DNA of 64,000 nucleotides from Defluviitaleaceae bacterium (GTDB taxonomy: Bacteria; Bacillota; Clostridia; Lachnospirales; WRAX01): NCBI GenBank assembly GCA_009780415.1, contig WRAC01000006.1, positions 1-64,000 of the forward strand. The letters run 5' to 3'. Within the stretch, counting starts at the first letter, position 1. Every line of letters begins with the position of its first letter. Both the position numbers and the translations under genes were made by a program. The notes beneath the pieces were generated by a model, which was not told where the DNA came from, searched no databases, and saw nothing but the letters and a program-made list of their open reading frames with translations. This document shows positions 44,891 through 54,535 of this stretch, piece after piece.

Positions 44891-45946
44891 CTATCTGTAA
44901 TCTGTTGCGCATACATCATGTATTTCTTTCCTGTGCCGGATCATTGCTTCGTTTTCGCGCGTGGGGTGAACGCGATTTGTCAGCAGCGCCAAATATTGCG
45001 TAGTTTCAATGTCTATCCAGATGGACGTGCCGGTAAAACCGGTATGCCCGTATGAGCCGTCCGGGAATACATTACCCGATGACGACGGCAGTCCGGCTTT
45101 TACGACAAACCCCAATCCGCGCCCTTCACTCAGGCCGATTGTGTGGTTTTTTATACTTTCAAGAAATAGATCCCGGTTTATGAACTCCTTGCCATCATGG
45201 GAGCCTTTGCTGGCGAGCATTTGCGCGAATACGGCACAATCCCCAATAGTTGAGAAAATTCCGGCATTACCCGACACGCCGCCTATATAGCGCGCGTTTT
45301 CGTCATGTACCTCGCCGCAGATGTAGCGGCCTTCCTCAAAGCTGTATTCCGTTGAAACAATGTTCTTAGTGTTTATGGGATTATACCCCGTATTTTTCAT
45401 GCCTAAAGGCTTAAAAACCATATCATCCGCTAAGTGGCCAAGCCCGGCCCCGCCAAGCTTCTCACAGATTTTACCCAGCAGAATGAACCCCAGGCAACTA
45501 TATGTAACATCTTTTCCGGTATCGTAAAGCAATGGCTGTTTCAAGATATCATCCGAAACGCGCTCCGGGCCGGAAAACGGTATTCTCCATAAATCAACAT
45601 GCGCGGGCAAGCCGCTGGTATGCGTCATCAAATGCCAAATGGTAACGCCTTTTTTATCGGCGGGCGTGTCGAAAAAGTAATCAAGCGGATCGCTTAGGTT
45701 CAATCTTTTTTCCTCTATAAATTTCAAAGCCACCATCGCCGTAGACATGATCTTCGTAAGAGAAGCCACGTCAAACAGCGTATCCGCGCGCATTTCCTCG
45801 GGCCTGGGGTAAAACGAGCTGTACCCGCAATGCATCCTGAACAGCTCGCCGCCCGCGTCGCCGGTCGAAAGCGCCGCGCCGGGATATACGCCGTGTGTCC
45901 TGCCCCAATTTATTATTTCTATGGTTTTCGCAAACGTCCAATCCAT
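44891..45946 (-). CDS. Serine hydrolase, class C beta-lactamase family
   Basis: The 351-residue protein has the SxxK catalytic motif in VASLTKIMSTAM, a YSCLGF tyrosine motif and a C-terminal GHTGFTGTSIW corresponding to the HTG/KTG box. Members are D-Ala-D-Ala peptidases, esterases or beta-lactamase-like enzymes. There is no signal peptide, so it probably acts in the cytoplasm. ATG 45946 was preferred over a TTG at 45970 that overlaps the upstream gene because GGGGGTGG lies before it. It is last of a five-gene minus-strand set. Confidence 0.88.
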   Translation of the reverse strand: MDWTFAKTIEIINWGRTHGVYPGAALSTGDAGGELFRMHCGYSSFYPRPEEMRADTLFDVASLTKIMSTAMVALKFIEEKRLNLSDPLDYFFDTPADKKGVTIWHLMTHTSGLPAHVDLWRIPFSGPERVSDDILKQPLLYDTGKDVTYSCLGFILLGKICEKLGGAGLGHLADDMVFKPLGMKNTGYNPINTKNIVSTEYSFEEGRYICGEVHDENARYIGGVSGNAGIFSTIGDCAVFAQMLASKGSHDGKEFINRDLFLESIKNHTIGLSEGRGLGFVVKAGLPSSSGNVFPDGSYGHTGFTGTSIWIDIETTQYLALLTNRVHPTRENEAMIRHRKEIHDVCATDYR

Positions 45947-45966
45947 CGGTGCCACCCCCGGCTTTA

Positions 45967-47184
45967 TCAATTAAAGCTATCAATAAATTGCCTGATGTTT
46001 AATCCGTACGGATCAAAACTCAGTTTGAGCTTGATGCGTTCGCAGCCCTCTTGCAAATGCTTTGAATTAATCCCGTAATCAATGGATTTGCGCGCTTCCA
46101 TAAAACCCGCGATCTCGTCGCATATCTTTATCAAAACGCCGTCAACGGGGTTAAAGCTGTCGTCATTATATTTACAGTTTATTTCCATTTGGCAATCTTT
46201 GTGCAGCTCTTCCGGTTTTTCATCCCTAATAATCCTGTTACAGAACTCATTCTTTATTTCCGGCACATCGCCCAGCAAATATTTCAACTCGTCCAGCAAT
46301 ACCCCGGGAACTTTTGGATACAGTTCTTCCTCGCACATTTCTTTTTCGATGGCTTTGATTTTATCCGGCAAATCCTCCGCCGCCCGTTTTACATACGAAA
46401 TGATATCCCTGGTGACGCTCTCCGCCAGATCATGGAACAACGCGGCGTAAAAATTGTTTACGATTCTTTTGGGGCAAGCCTCTTTATCCCTGCTTAGAAA
46501 ATATGCCAAAACAGCCGCATATATGGAATGGCCCAGCACGCTTGTCTGAGGTATCCTCGGCGTTTGGCTCCAGCGCCGCTGGTAACGGAGCTGCTCGATC
46601 AGGCAGACAAAGGCGTACAGCTTTGAATGGTTAATCAGCATATACATGGACTCTATATCGGAAAATTCGTTCAATCCCTCGTTCAATTGCCGCTCGATAT
46701 CGCCAATGTCCGGGAAAGACATATTGGCCGCTTTTATAATGTCAAACTCGCGCTTTGTCGTATACTTATGGGCGGCGTCCAGTATGCGCAGCTCGTGTTC
46801 CCTGCCATTATCGGCGTTAAGCAGGAACTCGCGGAAATCGTCCATAATGCTTTTGTTCCGGATGATAGGCTGGTATTGGTCAAGCACCCATTTTTTCAGT
46901 TCGTAATATGTTTCAGGGTAATCGCCCTTAATTTTTCTTGTCACCGTTGACTTGATATCCGAAAGGGCGATTTTTTGCAGCAAAGAGAACACGCAGGCGT
47001 TTACGATAAAGCTCCAGTCAACGGGCCTCCCCTTTTTTTCCTCCGATCCCGCTATGAGATAGGTTAAAACGGCTTTCAACGCGTGTTTGTCCATTTCGAC
47101 CAGCTCAACGGGTCTTATCCTGTCGTTCCATCTCTGTATGGTAAACGCCTCGAATAATCTTTCCGCAAAATCCCTGTTCAGCAT
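45967..47184 (-). CDS. HD-domain phosphohydrolase
   Basis: The 405-residue protein carries HD motifs in the centre: SVLGHSIYAAVLAYFLS, then NNFYAALFHDLAESVTRDI and a later KICDEIAGFMEARKS that can supply the last metal ligand. This resembles the HD_3/YfbR type of nucleotidase, duplicated or extended at the N-terminus. The first 170 residues have no family I can name. It lies between pepD and the serine hydrolase, with gaps of about 20-30 bases. Confidence 0.75.
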   Translation of the reverse strand: MLNRDFAERLFEAFTIQRWNDRIRPVELVEMDKHALKAVLTYLIAGSEEKKGRPVDWSFIVNACVFSLLQKIALSDIKSTVTRKIKGDYPETYYELKKWVLDQYQPIIRNKSIMDDFREFLLNADNGREHELRILDAAHKYTTKREFDIIKAANMSFPDIGDIERQLNEGLNEFSDIESMYMLINHSKLYAFVCLIEQLRYQRRWSQTPRIPQTSVLGHSIYAAVLAYFLSRDKEACPKRIVNNFYAALFHDLAESVTRDIISYVKRAAEDLPDKIKAIEKEMCEEELYPKVPGVLLDELKYLLGDVPEIKNEFCNRIIRDEKPEELHKDCQMEINCKYNDDSFNPVDGVLIKICDEIAGFMEARKSIDYGINSKHLQEGCERIKLKLSFDPYGLNIRQFIDSFN

Positions 47185-47217
47185 ATATACCTCCGAAAAA
47201 CAGGCGAAGCAAGGCTC

Positions 47218-48663
47218 TTACAATAACTTCGCCAGAATCGCTTTCAACAGCTCCCAGCAGCGCTCAAAAGACGCCGCGTCCAGGCGTTCGTCCGGTGAAT
47301 GGGCGTCGTGGATAACGGGGCCCATGGCTACGATATCAAGCCCCGGCGCTTTCTCAAGGAACAGCCCGCACTCAAGGCCGCCGTGTATGGTGATGAATTG
47401 AGCTTCTTTGCCATTCAGTTCTTTGTAAGTTTCGGCGCAGATATCGCACAGCTGAGATTCTTTTTTATATGTCCATTGAGGATAGTCGCTGCCGGAGGCC
47501 ATCGCCGCGCCGACAGCCGACGCCGCTTCGCGGATACGCCCGAGAACCTCGTACTTACGGCTTGCGACAGAGCTTCTGACTGCGGAGAAAAGCTGCACAT
47601 CGTCGCCCTCAGTCTTAACAACCCCCAGGCTTACCGATGTTTCAACGAAACACCGTAGGTTTTGCTCCATATGCTGTACGCCGTTAGGCAGAACGTTCAG
47701 CGCGGAGATGATTTTCTTTGATGTCGCCGCGTTAAAGCAGGAGCCTACAACGGTTTCGCCGTAAATAATATTCACTCCGGGGTCGCTTGATGCGTATTCA
47801 TCTTTAATATTTTGTATTAAGCCGTTTAAAGCGTTTTGCGCCAATCCAAAATCCGTTGATTTTATACAGCCTATAACCTCGGCCTCGCGCGGGATGGAGT
47901 TTTCCTTTTCCCCGCCGGAGACGGAGTTGATGCGGATATCAAAATCCTTGCTCAAAAAGCTTAGTATACGCCCCAGCAATTTATTGGCGTTGGCGCGCTC
48001 GTCTTTGATGTTCGCGCCGGAATGACCGCCCAACAGCCCCGAAACATTGAGTTTAACAGCCGTAAACCCAGCCGGTATCATTTCCCGCGTTCCGTTGACG
48101 GTCAGAACCGTACGCAGCCCGCCCGCGCAGCCCGCCGTAAAGACACCCTCGCCGCCGGAATCAAGGTTTATCAGATATTTGCCTTCCAAATGCTCCGCGG
48201 GCAGCGCCGCCGCGCCCAGAAGCCCCACTTCCTCGTTTGTCGTCATGATAACCGTAAGCGGCGGGTGCGGGATGTCCTCAGCCTCAAGCAATGCCATGCC
48301 CATGGCCACAGCCGCGCCGTTGTCCGCGCCGAGAGTCGTTCCCTCAGCCCTCAAAAATTCCCCGTCCAAGACGACCTTAATGCCGTCCTTTTCAAAATCA
48401 TGCTCCACGCCCTTGTTCTTTTCGCATACCATATCCAAATGCCCTTGGATAATCACGCGGGGCGCGTTTTCATAACCCGCCGTGCCGGGCTTTTTTATAA
48501 CCACGTTGCGTTCCGCGTCCTGAAACACCTCAAGGCCTTTGCTTCTGCCGAATGCCGCGACATAATCGCTGGCGGCCTTCTCGTTCCCCGAACCGCGCGG
48601 TATGGCGCTAAGCTCCAGAAAGTATTTCACCGGTTGTTTGGGTTCCAAATCACGCAATGACAT
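47218..48663 (-). CDS. pepD: Aminoacyl-histidine dipeptidase (M20)
   Basis: PepD hydrolyses Xaa-His and other dipeptides with two zinc ions. The 481-residue protein shows IIQGHLDMVCEKN (His and Asp), LGADNGAAVAMGMAL (bridging Asp), TTNEEVGLLGAAAL (catalytic Glu and ligand Glu) and the terminal IHGGLECGLF (His ligand). The lid domain between them is complete. It starts 2 bases after the ABC exporter gene stop, so it is translated from the same transcript. Confidence 0.95.
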   Translation of the reverse strand: MSLRDLEPKQPVKYFLELSAIPRGSGNEKAASDYVAAFGRSKGLEVFQDAERNVVIKKPGTAGYENAPRVIIQGHLDMVCEKNKGVEHDFEKDGIKVVLDGEFLRAEGTTLGADNGAAVAMGMALLEAEDIPHPPLTVIMTTNEEVGLLGAAALPAEHLEGKYLINLDSGGEGVFTAGCAGGLRTVLTVNGTREMIPAGFTAVKLNVSGLLGGHSGANIKDERANANKLLGRILSFLSKDFDIRINSVSGGEKENSIPREAEVIGCIKSTDFGLAQNALNGLIQNIKDEYASSDPGVNIIYGETVVGSCFNAATSKKIISALNVLPNGVQHMEQNLRCFVETSVSLGVVKTEGDDVQLFSAVRSSVASRKYEVLGRIREAASAVGAAMASGSDYPQWTYKKESQLCDICAETYKELNGKEAQFITIHGGLECGLFLEKAPGLDIVAMGPVIHDAHSPDERLDAASFERCWELLKAILAKLL

Positions 48664-48665
48664 AA

Positions 48666-50510
48666 TTAACCTCCTATTAGCGCGGTTTTCTCCGCTTCTT
48701 CCTTAAATTGGTTGGTATATAGCTCGTAATAGCTCCCTTTCAGGCGCAGCAATTCCCTGTGCGAACCCTGCTCCTTAATCTTTCCGTCCGCGATGACCAA
48801 AATCCGGTCACAGCCGCGGATGGTGGAAAGGCGGTGCGCCACTATAAAGCTGGTGCGGCCTTTGAGGACTTCGTTTACCGCGTTTTGTACGATTTGTTCG
48901 GTTTCCGTGTCGATAGAGGATGTCGCCTCGTCCAGCACAAAGATGCTGGGGTTGCCGATTATTGCCCGGGCAAAGGAAACAAGCTGCTTCTCGCCGGAGC
49001 TTAAACGCCCGCCGCCCTCGCCCACGTCGGTTTCAAAGCCCTTATCCAGCTTCATGATAAAACCGTAAGCGTTCGCCGCTTTCGCGGCGGCGACAACCTC
49101 GTCCATGGTCGCGTCCAGCTTGCCGTAACGGATGTTCTCCGTAATCGTACCGCTGAACAGATGCGGCGTTTGCAATACATAACCCAGGTTTGACTGCAGC
49201 CATATCTGCGTGCGTTCGCGTACGTCAACGCCGTCGATAAGGACTTGCCCCTCGGTAGGCTCGTAAAAGCGGCACACCAGGTTTACGATGGTCGATTTGC
49301 CCGCGCCCGTTTCGCCTACCAGCGCGATACGCTCCCCCGGTTTTACGGAAAGGCTGAAATCCGATAAGACCACGTCGCCCGTTTTATAGGCGAAGGTAAC
49401 GTTCTTAAACTCAACCCTTCCCGTTATCGCCGGCCAGTTTTCGGGCTTAGGGTTCATCGCGTCGCCGTAAATGTCGATAAGCTCCTTCGCGTCAACAATA
49501 TCCGGCTCGCTGGACAACAGGGACATCATGCGCTCGCCGCTGGCCTGGGCGCTTTGCAATTCCGAAAACACGTTCACAAGCTGGTAGATAGGCTCGAAAA
49601 GCATCGTTGTGTACGCAATAAACGCGGCTAAAGTTCCAAGGCTCATGCCGCCGGTCTGGAGCTGAACGCCGCCGACGGTTATCACAAAGGCCGTGGCAAT
49701 GCTGCCCAGACACAACACAACGGGGAAGTTGAAGGTGTTTACAACCTGAACCTTCCTGCTCTGCTTGCGCATGGCCCCGGTAAGCTCCATAAATTCCTCA
49801 AAGTTCTTGTTCTCGCGGATAAGTGTTTTTGTCGTACGCGCGCCGTTGATGCCCTCATTATAGGAGCCGGTAATTTTTGAGTTCATCTTGCGCGCCAGCC
49901 TGTTGCCTTTCAGCACAATCCGCTGGAACAAATAAACGACGACAACCAGCACGGGCATAACGGACATAACCCACAATGTGAGGTGAGCGTCCAGGTTCGC
50001 CATAAAAACGGTCGCCATCGCAATGTATGCAATCGCGCCAAGTCCGTCTATCAGGCTCCACGAAATAAAGTCGCCGATGCGCTCGGTGTCCGAGGTCATA
50101 CGCGCCATAATCCAGCCCACATGAGTGGTATCGTAGTATGAGAAACTCAACTCCTGCAGCCGCGTAAACCCTGCTGTGCGGATATCATAAACCATTTTGG
50201 TCTGCATCCGCCCGGCTTGATAAATAAATAAAAATACAAAAAACGAAAAAGCAGCGATAATCAGCACATAGATTACCGAATACGCGGGTAAGTTCGTTAA
50301 ATCCGCCGCGGCCAAATCACCGTCGCCGAGGAAAACGTCGATGGCGTATCTGGCAAGCAGGGGCATAACCGCTTCTATCATCGAGATAACAACAATACTG
50401 CCGGCCAGCAGCGCCAGATGCTTCCAGTGCCGGAACGCGAACCTGATAATCTTAACCCACAGGCCCGCGTCAAAAGCCTTGTTATAATCCAGCTCTTCAA
50501 AATGATCCAT
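48666..50510 (-). CDS. ABC exporter half-transporter (catalytically complete subunit)
   Basis: The 614-residue protein has six N-terminal membrane helices and one ABC domain with GETGAGKST, RLSSGEKQLVSFARAI and IFVLDEATSSIDTE. The signature is LSSGE rather than LSGGQ, while the Walker B glutamate is normal. In heterodimeric exporters such as BmrCD and TM287/288 one subunit has a normal Glu and a degenerate signature, and the partner the opposite. Together with the next gene it should form such a pair, exporting drugs, lipids or peptides. Confidence 0.92.
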   Translation of the reverse strand: MDHFEELDYNKAFDAGLWVKIIRFAFRHWKHLALLAGSIVVISMIEAVMPLLARYAIDVFLGDGDLAAADLTNLPAYSVIYVLIIAAFSFFVFLFIYQAGRMQTKMVYDIRTAGFTRLQELSFSYYDTTHVGWIMARMTSDTERIGDFISWSLIDGLGAIAYIAMATVFMANLDAHLTLWVMSVMPVLVVVVYLFQRIVLKGNRLARKMNSKITGSYNEGINGARTTKTLIRENKNFEEFMELTGAMRKQSRKVQVVNTFNFPVVLCLGSIATAFVITVGGVQLQTGGMSLGTLAAFIAYTTMLFEPIYQLVNVFSELQSAQASGERMMSLLSSEPDIVDAKELIDIYGDAMNPKPENWPAITGRVEFKNVTFAYKTGDVVLSDFSLSVKPGERIALVGETGAGKSTIVNLVCRFYEPTEGQVLIDGVDVRERTQIWLQSNLGYVLQTPHLFSGTITENIRYGKLDATMDEVVAAAKAANAYGFIMKLDKGFETDVGEGGGRLSSGEKQLVSFARAIIGNPSIFVLDEATSSIDTETEQIVQNAVNEVLKGRTSFIVAHRLSTIRGCDRILVIADGKIKEQGSHRELLRLKGSYYELYTNQFKEEAEKTALIGG

Positions 50511-50525
50511 CGTTTATTCCCCCAA

Positions 50526-52409
50526 TCAAGCCATTTCCGGTACGGCGCCGCCGGATATTTCCATGCCGAATTCCTCGTCCAGCAAGCTCTGTATCTCCCA
50601 TATCCGCAGATACAGCCCCGGCCTGCTCACCAGCTCCTCATGGGTGCCGCTGTCGGTCAGCGCGCCGTTTTCGATTACGAGTATGCGGTCGGCGTGCATA
50701 AGTGTCGTTATACGCTGGGAAATGATGAAGGTGGTGACATCTTTCGCGCGGGTTTTAAGCGCGGCACGGATTTGGGCGTCCGTTTCGGTGTCCACGGCGC
50801 TGAGGGAATCGTCAAATATAAGGATGTCGGAATTTTTAATCAAGGTACGCGCGATTGCGACGCGCTGCTTCTGCCCGCCGGACAGGGTCACGCCGCGTTC
50901 GCCTATCATGGTTTCATAGCCTTTTTCAAAGCCCTCTATAAAACCGTGGGCATGGGCGGTTTTGGCGGCTTCGGTGATCTCATTGTCCTCTACTGTGTCT
51001 TTAGCCATTCTCAGGTTATTGCTTATGGTTTTAGAGTAAAGGAACGGCTCTTGCAAAACAAGCCCTATGCGTTCGCGCAGCCATTTCTTCTCAATTCTGG
51101 TGATTTCGCGCCCGTTAATTTTTACCGCGCCGCCCTGGTAATCGTAAAGGCGCAGCAGCATGTGCATAACCGTCGATTTTCCCGAGCCCGTTGAACCCAG
51201 TATGGCTATGCTCTGCCCCGGCTTAACGGTGAAGCTCAGGTTGTTCAGGACAGGCTTGCCGCCCTCATAATGGAAACTCACCTTGTCAAAGACAATCTCG
51301 CCGCGAAGGGGATGGCGGGTAACGCCCTCGTTGTCCTTTTCCTGCGGGGCGTCCAGTATCTCAAAAATACGCCCGATGGAAACCTGCATCTTGCCCAGGT
51401 CGCTAAGTATCCGCCCCATCTGGCGTATAGGCCACAGCAGCATACTTATGTATGAGTTAAAGAGGATAAACGTGCCTATGGTGATAACGCCGTTGTATGT
51501 CAGATAAACGCCTGTTATAAGCACCGCAAGCTGGGCGCCGTGGGACAGCAGGTCGCTGGAGGACCAGTACCAGCTCATCAGGCGTATGTGGTTGAAGTTA
51601 AGGTCGCGAAACTCGGTGGTCTTTTTGTCGAATTTGCTCATTTCGTATTTTTGCCGCCCGAATGCGCGCACAACGCGTACACCGGTAAGGTTTTCCTGTA
51701 AAACGGCGGACATCTCTCCCTCTTTTTCGTCCGTAAGCTTAAACGCCGCGCGGCATTTTTTGAAAAAGACGTAGGAAAAGACGAAGATTACAGGGATAAA
51801 TACAGCCGAAACAAGCGTCAGGGTGACGTTCACAGTCAGCATTATGGAAATGGTGAAAACAGCCAGAAAAACGGCGCGGGCCATTTCCGGCACCTGCATC
51901 GATAAGAAGCGGCGGATGGTTTCGACGTCCGAGGTGCATCGCTGGATAAGGTCGCCTGTCTTAGCCTTTACGTGGTAGTCATAAGGCAGTTTTTGCAAAT
52001 GGTCGTAAAGGCTGTCTTTCATCTTTTTCGCCATATTCTCCGAAGCCTTGGACGAATAATTGCCTCTGATAACCATAAACACACTGTTTATAACAGTCGC
52101 CAGAACAACCGCCAAGCCGCATATAACCAATATTCGCGGGTGGTTCTTCAGCCCCTGCTCGCCGCCAACGGCAAGGTTAACTACCCACCTGACGACGGAA
52201 TTATCCATAAGCGGGCGGCTGTCCAAAACCGAATCTATAGTAACCGTGATAATAACCGGGCGTACAAGCCGTCCCAGCGAGGCAAAAGCCGTCGCGCAAA
52301 CGGCGGTAATAAAATACGCCCTGTTGCCTTTCATCAGCTTCATTAACCGCTTTAGCGTTAACAAATCGTCCACCCCTTCAATTACATCCTTCAAGTATAC
52401 CCCAAGCAT
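50526..52409 (-). CDS. ABC exporter half-transporter (degenerate-site subunit)
   Basis: The 627-residue protein has six membrane helices and an ABC domain with GSTGSGKST and the canonical LSGGQKQRVAIARTL. Walker B reads LIFDDSLSAVD, with Asp in place of the catalytic Glu. This is the hallmark of the non-hydrolytic site in heterodimeric ABC exporters. The start is uncertain: ATG 52409 has no ribosome binding site, while a TTG near 52364 follows GGGGTGG. It is first in the operon of exporter, pepD, HD protein and serine hydrolase. Confidence 0.92.
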   Translation of the reverse strand: MLGVYLKDVIEGVDDLLTLKRLMKLMKGNRAYFITAVCATAFASLGRLVRPVIITVTIDSVLDSRPLMDNSVVRWVVNLAVGGEQGLKNHPRILVICGLAVVLATVINSVFMVIRGNYSSKASENMAKKMKDSLYDHLQKLPYDYHVKAKTGDLIQRCTSDVETIRRFLSMQVPEMARAVFLAVFTISIMLTVNVTLTLVSAVFIPVIFVFSYVFFKKCRAAFKLTDEKEGEMSAVLQENLTGVRVVRAFGRQKYEMSKFDKKTTEFRDLNFNHIRLMSWYWSSSDLLSHGAQLAVLITGVYLTYNGVITIGTFILFNSYISMLLWPIRQMGRILSDLGKMQVSIGRIFEILDAPQEKDNEGVTRHPLRGEIVFDKVSFHYEGGKPVLNNLSFTVKPGQSIAILGSTGSGKSTVMHMLLRLYDYQGGAVKINGREITRIEKKWLRERIGLVLQEPFLYSKTISNNLRMAKDTVEDNEITEAAKTAHAHGFIEGFEKGYETMIGERGVTLSGGQKQRVAIARTLIKNSDILIFDDSLSAVDTETDAQIRAALKTRAKDVTTFIISQRITTLMHADRILVIENGALTDSGTHEELVSRPGLYLRIWEIQSLLDEEFGMEISGGAVPEMA

Positions 52410-52541
52410 TACAAATATTCAATGTAAAAATTGATTATAAATTGACTTGCCGATTGACTTTCTTTGTGATTAATGTCATTATAGAAATCAGACATAATAG
52501 ATAAAGAGCCGTAATTATATTTACAAACGGGAGGATTTATA

Positions 52542-53813
52542 ATGGTAAACGAAAAAATGAAGATATTGAAAATGCTGGAGGAAGGCCGTATATCAGCCGA
52601 AGACGCGGCAAAGCTTCTGGACGGGACTTCCGGCGGCCCTTCGCCAGCCCCTTCTCCTCCGCCGTCCGAGCCTGCCGGGGGTTACTACTCCACCGCCTCT
52701 AACGACGGTTTTAAGGGTTACGCCTCTTCCGGCCCGTCCGGCCCTTCAAGCTCCTCCGGCCCGCGCGACAGGAGGGCGGCAAGCAGCACTGCGGCCGATT
52801 TGACCAGAAAGCTTGAGAACTTGTTCAACAGTGTGGAACCGAAGCTGGCACGCATTGCCGAGACTGTGGTAGAAAAAACCGGCAGCGCGGCTGACGCTAT
52901 CGCAAAGAGTTTAAGCCAGCCCCCGCGTCCGCCGGAACCAGCCCGTCCTCCCCATGCGCCTGGCGCGCCGCCAAGGACGCAGTCCGCCGCCAGGCCGGTG
53001 GCCGCGCCTAAAACGCGCGGGCGCGTTGAACGCGCGTTTGAGCTAAAGATAACGGAAACCGGAAGCGAATTGATCCTGGACGGATTAAACGGTCAGATGC
53101 TGCTTAAAGGCTACAACGGCGACAAAATAACCGCTAAGGTATTCTATACCGCGAAACGCGGAAACCCTGTTATCGACCTTGTTGCGCTGGGGAATAAATA
53201 CTATTTGAATTACGATGAAAACGAGTTCGAGAGCGTCTCCGTTGACGCGTACATCCCGGAATCCATGTTTTCCTCCGTGCGTATAACCAACACCATGGGG
53301 CCGCTGGTTATCTCAACCGTAAACGCCGCCGACGCGCGGTTCGAGAACCAAAACGGCGATATCGAGATTTCCGGTTTTGCCGCCAAAAATCTGCTGGTTG
53401 AAACAAACAACGGCAATATGCGGCTTAGCGGCATAACAGCTGAACGCGCCGCTATCGACGGTTTTAACGGCGCCATACAGGCCGCGGATATAGATGCCTC
53501 CCAAATGAAAATGACCACCTTTAACGGCGGAATAACCATGCAAGTGCCGGGCTTCAACCGTCACAGCGAGTATACATGGGGCATCGAAGCCAACAACGGC
53601 AAGATGAATATGATCCTGCCGTCCTCCGTTGATATCGGCTACCATGTCCGCGCCACCGCCGCGCTAAGCGAGGTGCGGCTGGGGCTTACGGGGCTGAGCT
53701 ACATCTCCAACAACCGAAGCTCCGCCGAGGCCCAGAGCGTAAACTTCGATCAGGCGGCAAAGAAGGTCAAGCTGATGCTGGAAACATCGAACGCGCCGAT
53801 CATTGTGAACTGA
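52542..53813 (+). CDS. SHOCT-like / DUF4097 beta-helix protein (YvlB/LiaX-like)
   Basis: The first 30 residues (MKILKMLEEGRISAEDAAKLLDG) are the SHOCT-like helical domain seen at the start of YvlB and LiaX proteins. A Pro/Ser/Ala-rich linker (about 35-150) follows. The C-terminal half is a DUF4097 beta-repeat: FENQNGDIEISGF, ETNNGNMRLSGI, FNGAIQAADI, FNGGITMQV. Relatives respond to cell-envelope stress and antibiotic attack. It has no signal peptide. ATG follows GGGAGG. The PadR or phage-shock partners often seen are absent. Confidence 0.85.
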   Translation: MVNEKMKILKMLEEGRISAEDAAKLLDGTSGGPSPAPSPPPSEPAGGYYSTASNDGFKGYASSGPSGPSSSSGPRDRRAASSTAADLTRKLENLFNSVEPKLARIAETVVEKTGSAADAIAKSLSQPPRPPEPARPPHAPGAPPRTQSAARPVAAPKTRGRVERAFELKITETGSELILDGLNGQMLLKGYNGDKITAKVFYTAKRGNPVIDLVALGNKYYLNYDENEFESVSVDAYIPESMFSSVRITNTMGPLVISTVNAADARFENQNGDIEISGFAAKNLLVETNNGNMRLSGITAERAAIDGFNGAIQAADIDASQMKMTTFNGGITMQVPGFNRHSEYTWGIEANNGKMNMILPSSVDIGYHVRATAALSEVRLGLTGLSYISNNRSSAEAQSVNFDQAAKKVKLMLETSNAPIIVN

Positions 53814-53830
53814 TAACACAGCCCCCTGTA

Positions 53831-53859
53831 ACGGGACGCTAAACCGCGTCCCGTTTTTT
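53831..53859 (+). terminator. Rho-independent terminator after the DUF4097 gene
   Basis: ACGGGACG and CGTCCCGT form a stem over a short loop and are followed by six T residues. Confidence 0.9.
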
Positions 53860-53864
53860 ATCAT

Positions 53865-54107
53865 TTACACGTTTAATAATTCGTTTACCGTGATACCCAA
53901 GGCTTTCGCCAGAATAACAACCTCGAAATCCTGCACAAGGCGGTGCTGGCCTTCAAGACGAGATAAGCTTGTCGCGCTTACATCCATTCCCATAGTTTGC
54001 AGCCGCGCTAATAAATCCTTTTGCTTTATTTTCTTCACCGTTCGCATCTTAACTACTTTTTTACCAACTATATTTTTAGTACCCACGGCTTCAACTCTAG
54101 GCTTCAT
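53865..54107 (-). CDS. XRE-family helix-turn-helix regulator
   Basis: The 80-residue DNA-binding protein has the helix-turn-helix IKQKDLLARLQTMGMDVSATSLSRLEGQHRLV and continues DFEVVILAKALGITVNELL, as in Cro/CI-type repressors. ATG 54107 was preferred over 54113 because AGGAG (54116-54120) is 8 bases from it. A palindrome covers the region just upstream of that site, suggesting it represses itself and perhaps the divergent cassette. Confidence 0.88.
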   Translation of the reverse strand: MKPRVEAVGTKNIVGKKVVKMRTVKKIKQKDLLARLQTMGMDVSATSLSRLEGQHRLVQDFEVVILAKALGITVNELLNV

Positions 54108-54119
54108 ATGCATCGCTCC

Positions 54120-54141
54120 TATGCCATAATTTTATGGCATA
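54120..54141. promoter_or_regulatory. Palindromic operator candidate of the XRE regulator
   Basis: TATGCCATAA and TTATGGCATA form a perfect 10-bp inverted repeat around a TT centre. It lies directly before the ribosome binding site of the XRE gene and 7 bases from the -35 of the divergent promoter. Confidence 0.7.
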
Positions 54142-54147
54142 GGGGGA

Positions 54148-54176
54148 TTGACATAATGCGAATATCGGATTATAAT
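54148..54176 (+). promoter_or_regulatory. Consensus sigma-A promoter divergent from the XRE gene
   Basis: TTGACA (54148-54153) and TATAAT (54171-54176) are both perfect with a 17-base spacer. A short palindrome TGCGAAATTCGCA follows at about 54184-54196, near the expected start of transcription. Confidence 0.85.
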
Positions 54177-54223
54177 AAATTTACTGCGAAATTCGCAATA
54201 CTATACCGTAGGAGGAAAGCGAA

Positions 54224-54371
54224 GTGAAAAAAATTAAATATCTGTTTGCGGGAGTATTTGTCGCTAGACGTAACTCATAATATCAGCGTAACCCTGGGTG
54301 AAAATGATATGCTCAATATCGAAGGGACGGTAGCGGCGAAAATTGCTCAAGGAGCAAGAATGTTTCAATGA
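54224..54371 (+). pseudogene. Small gene broken by a frameshift
   Basis: GTG 54224 follows an ideal GGAGGA site but its frame stops after 17 codons (KKIKYLFAGVFVARRNS). A second frame, starting near 54264, continues LDVTHNISVTLGENDM and IEGTVAAKIAQGARMFQ up to a TGA at 54369. Joining the two gives about 48 codons of one plausible small protein. The strong promoter and ribosome binding site suggest it was a real gene. No family is recognised. Confidence 0.45.
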
Positions 54372-54535
54372 TTAAAGGACTATATATCAACGCCGGGAAT
54401 ATAATGTTTGGATTAATCGGTAACATTGCAATTACCTGTTCGGGTGTAATACTTCCTGTCATAAATGTTGTTTTACATAAAAAATACCGGCGTTTAAATT
54501 TATTTGACAGTACTGCCGATAATATAACCTCTTAA
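54368..54535 (+). CDS. Small one-helix membrane protein
   Basis: The 55-residue frame starts in an ATGA overlap with the preceding TGA, a sign of translational coupling. It has one hydrophobic segment (IMFGLIGNIAITCSGVILPV) and a charged C-terminus (HKKYRRLNLFDS). It lies behind the perfect promoter at 54148 and ends just before a terminator. Together with the broken frame it forms a small cassette next to an XRE regulator. The function is unknown. Confidence 0.45.
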   Translation: MIKGLYINAGNIMFGLIGNIAITCSGVILPVINVVLHKKYRRLNLFDSTADNITS

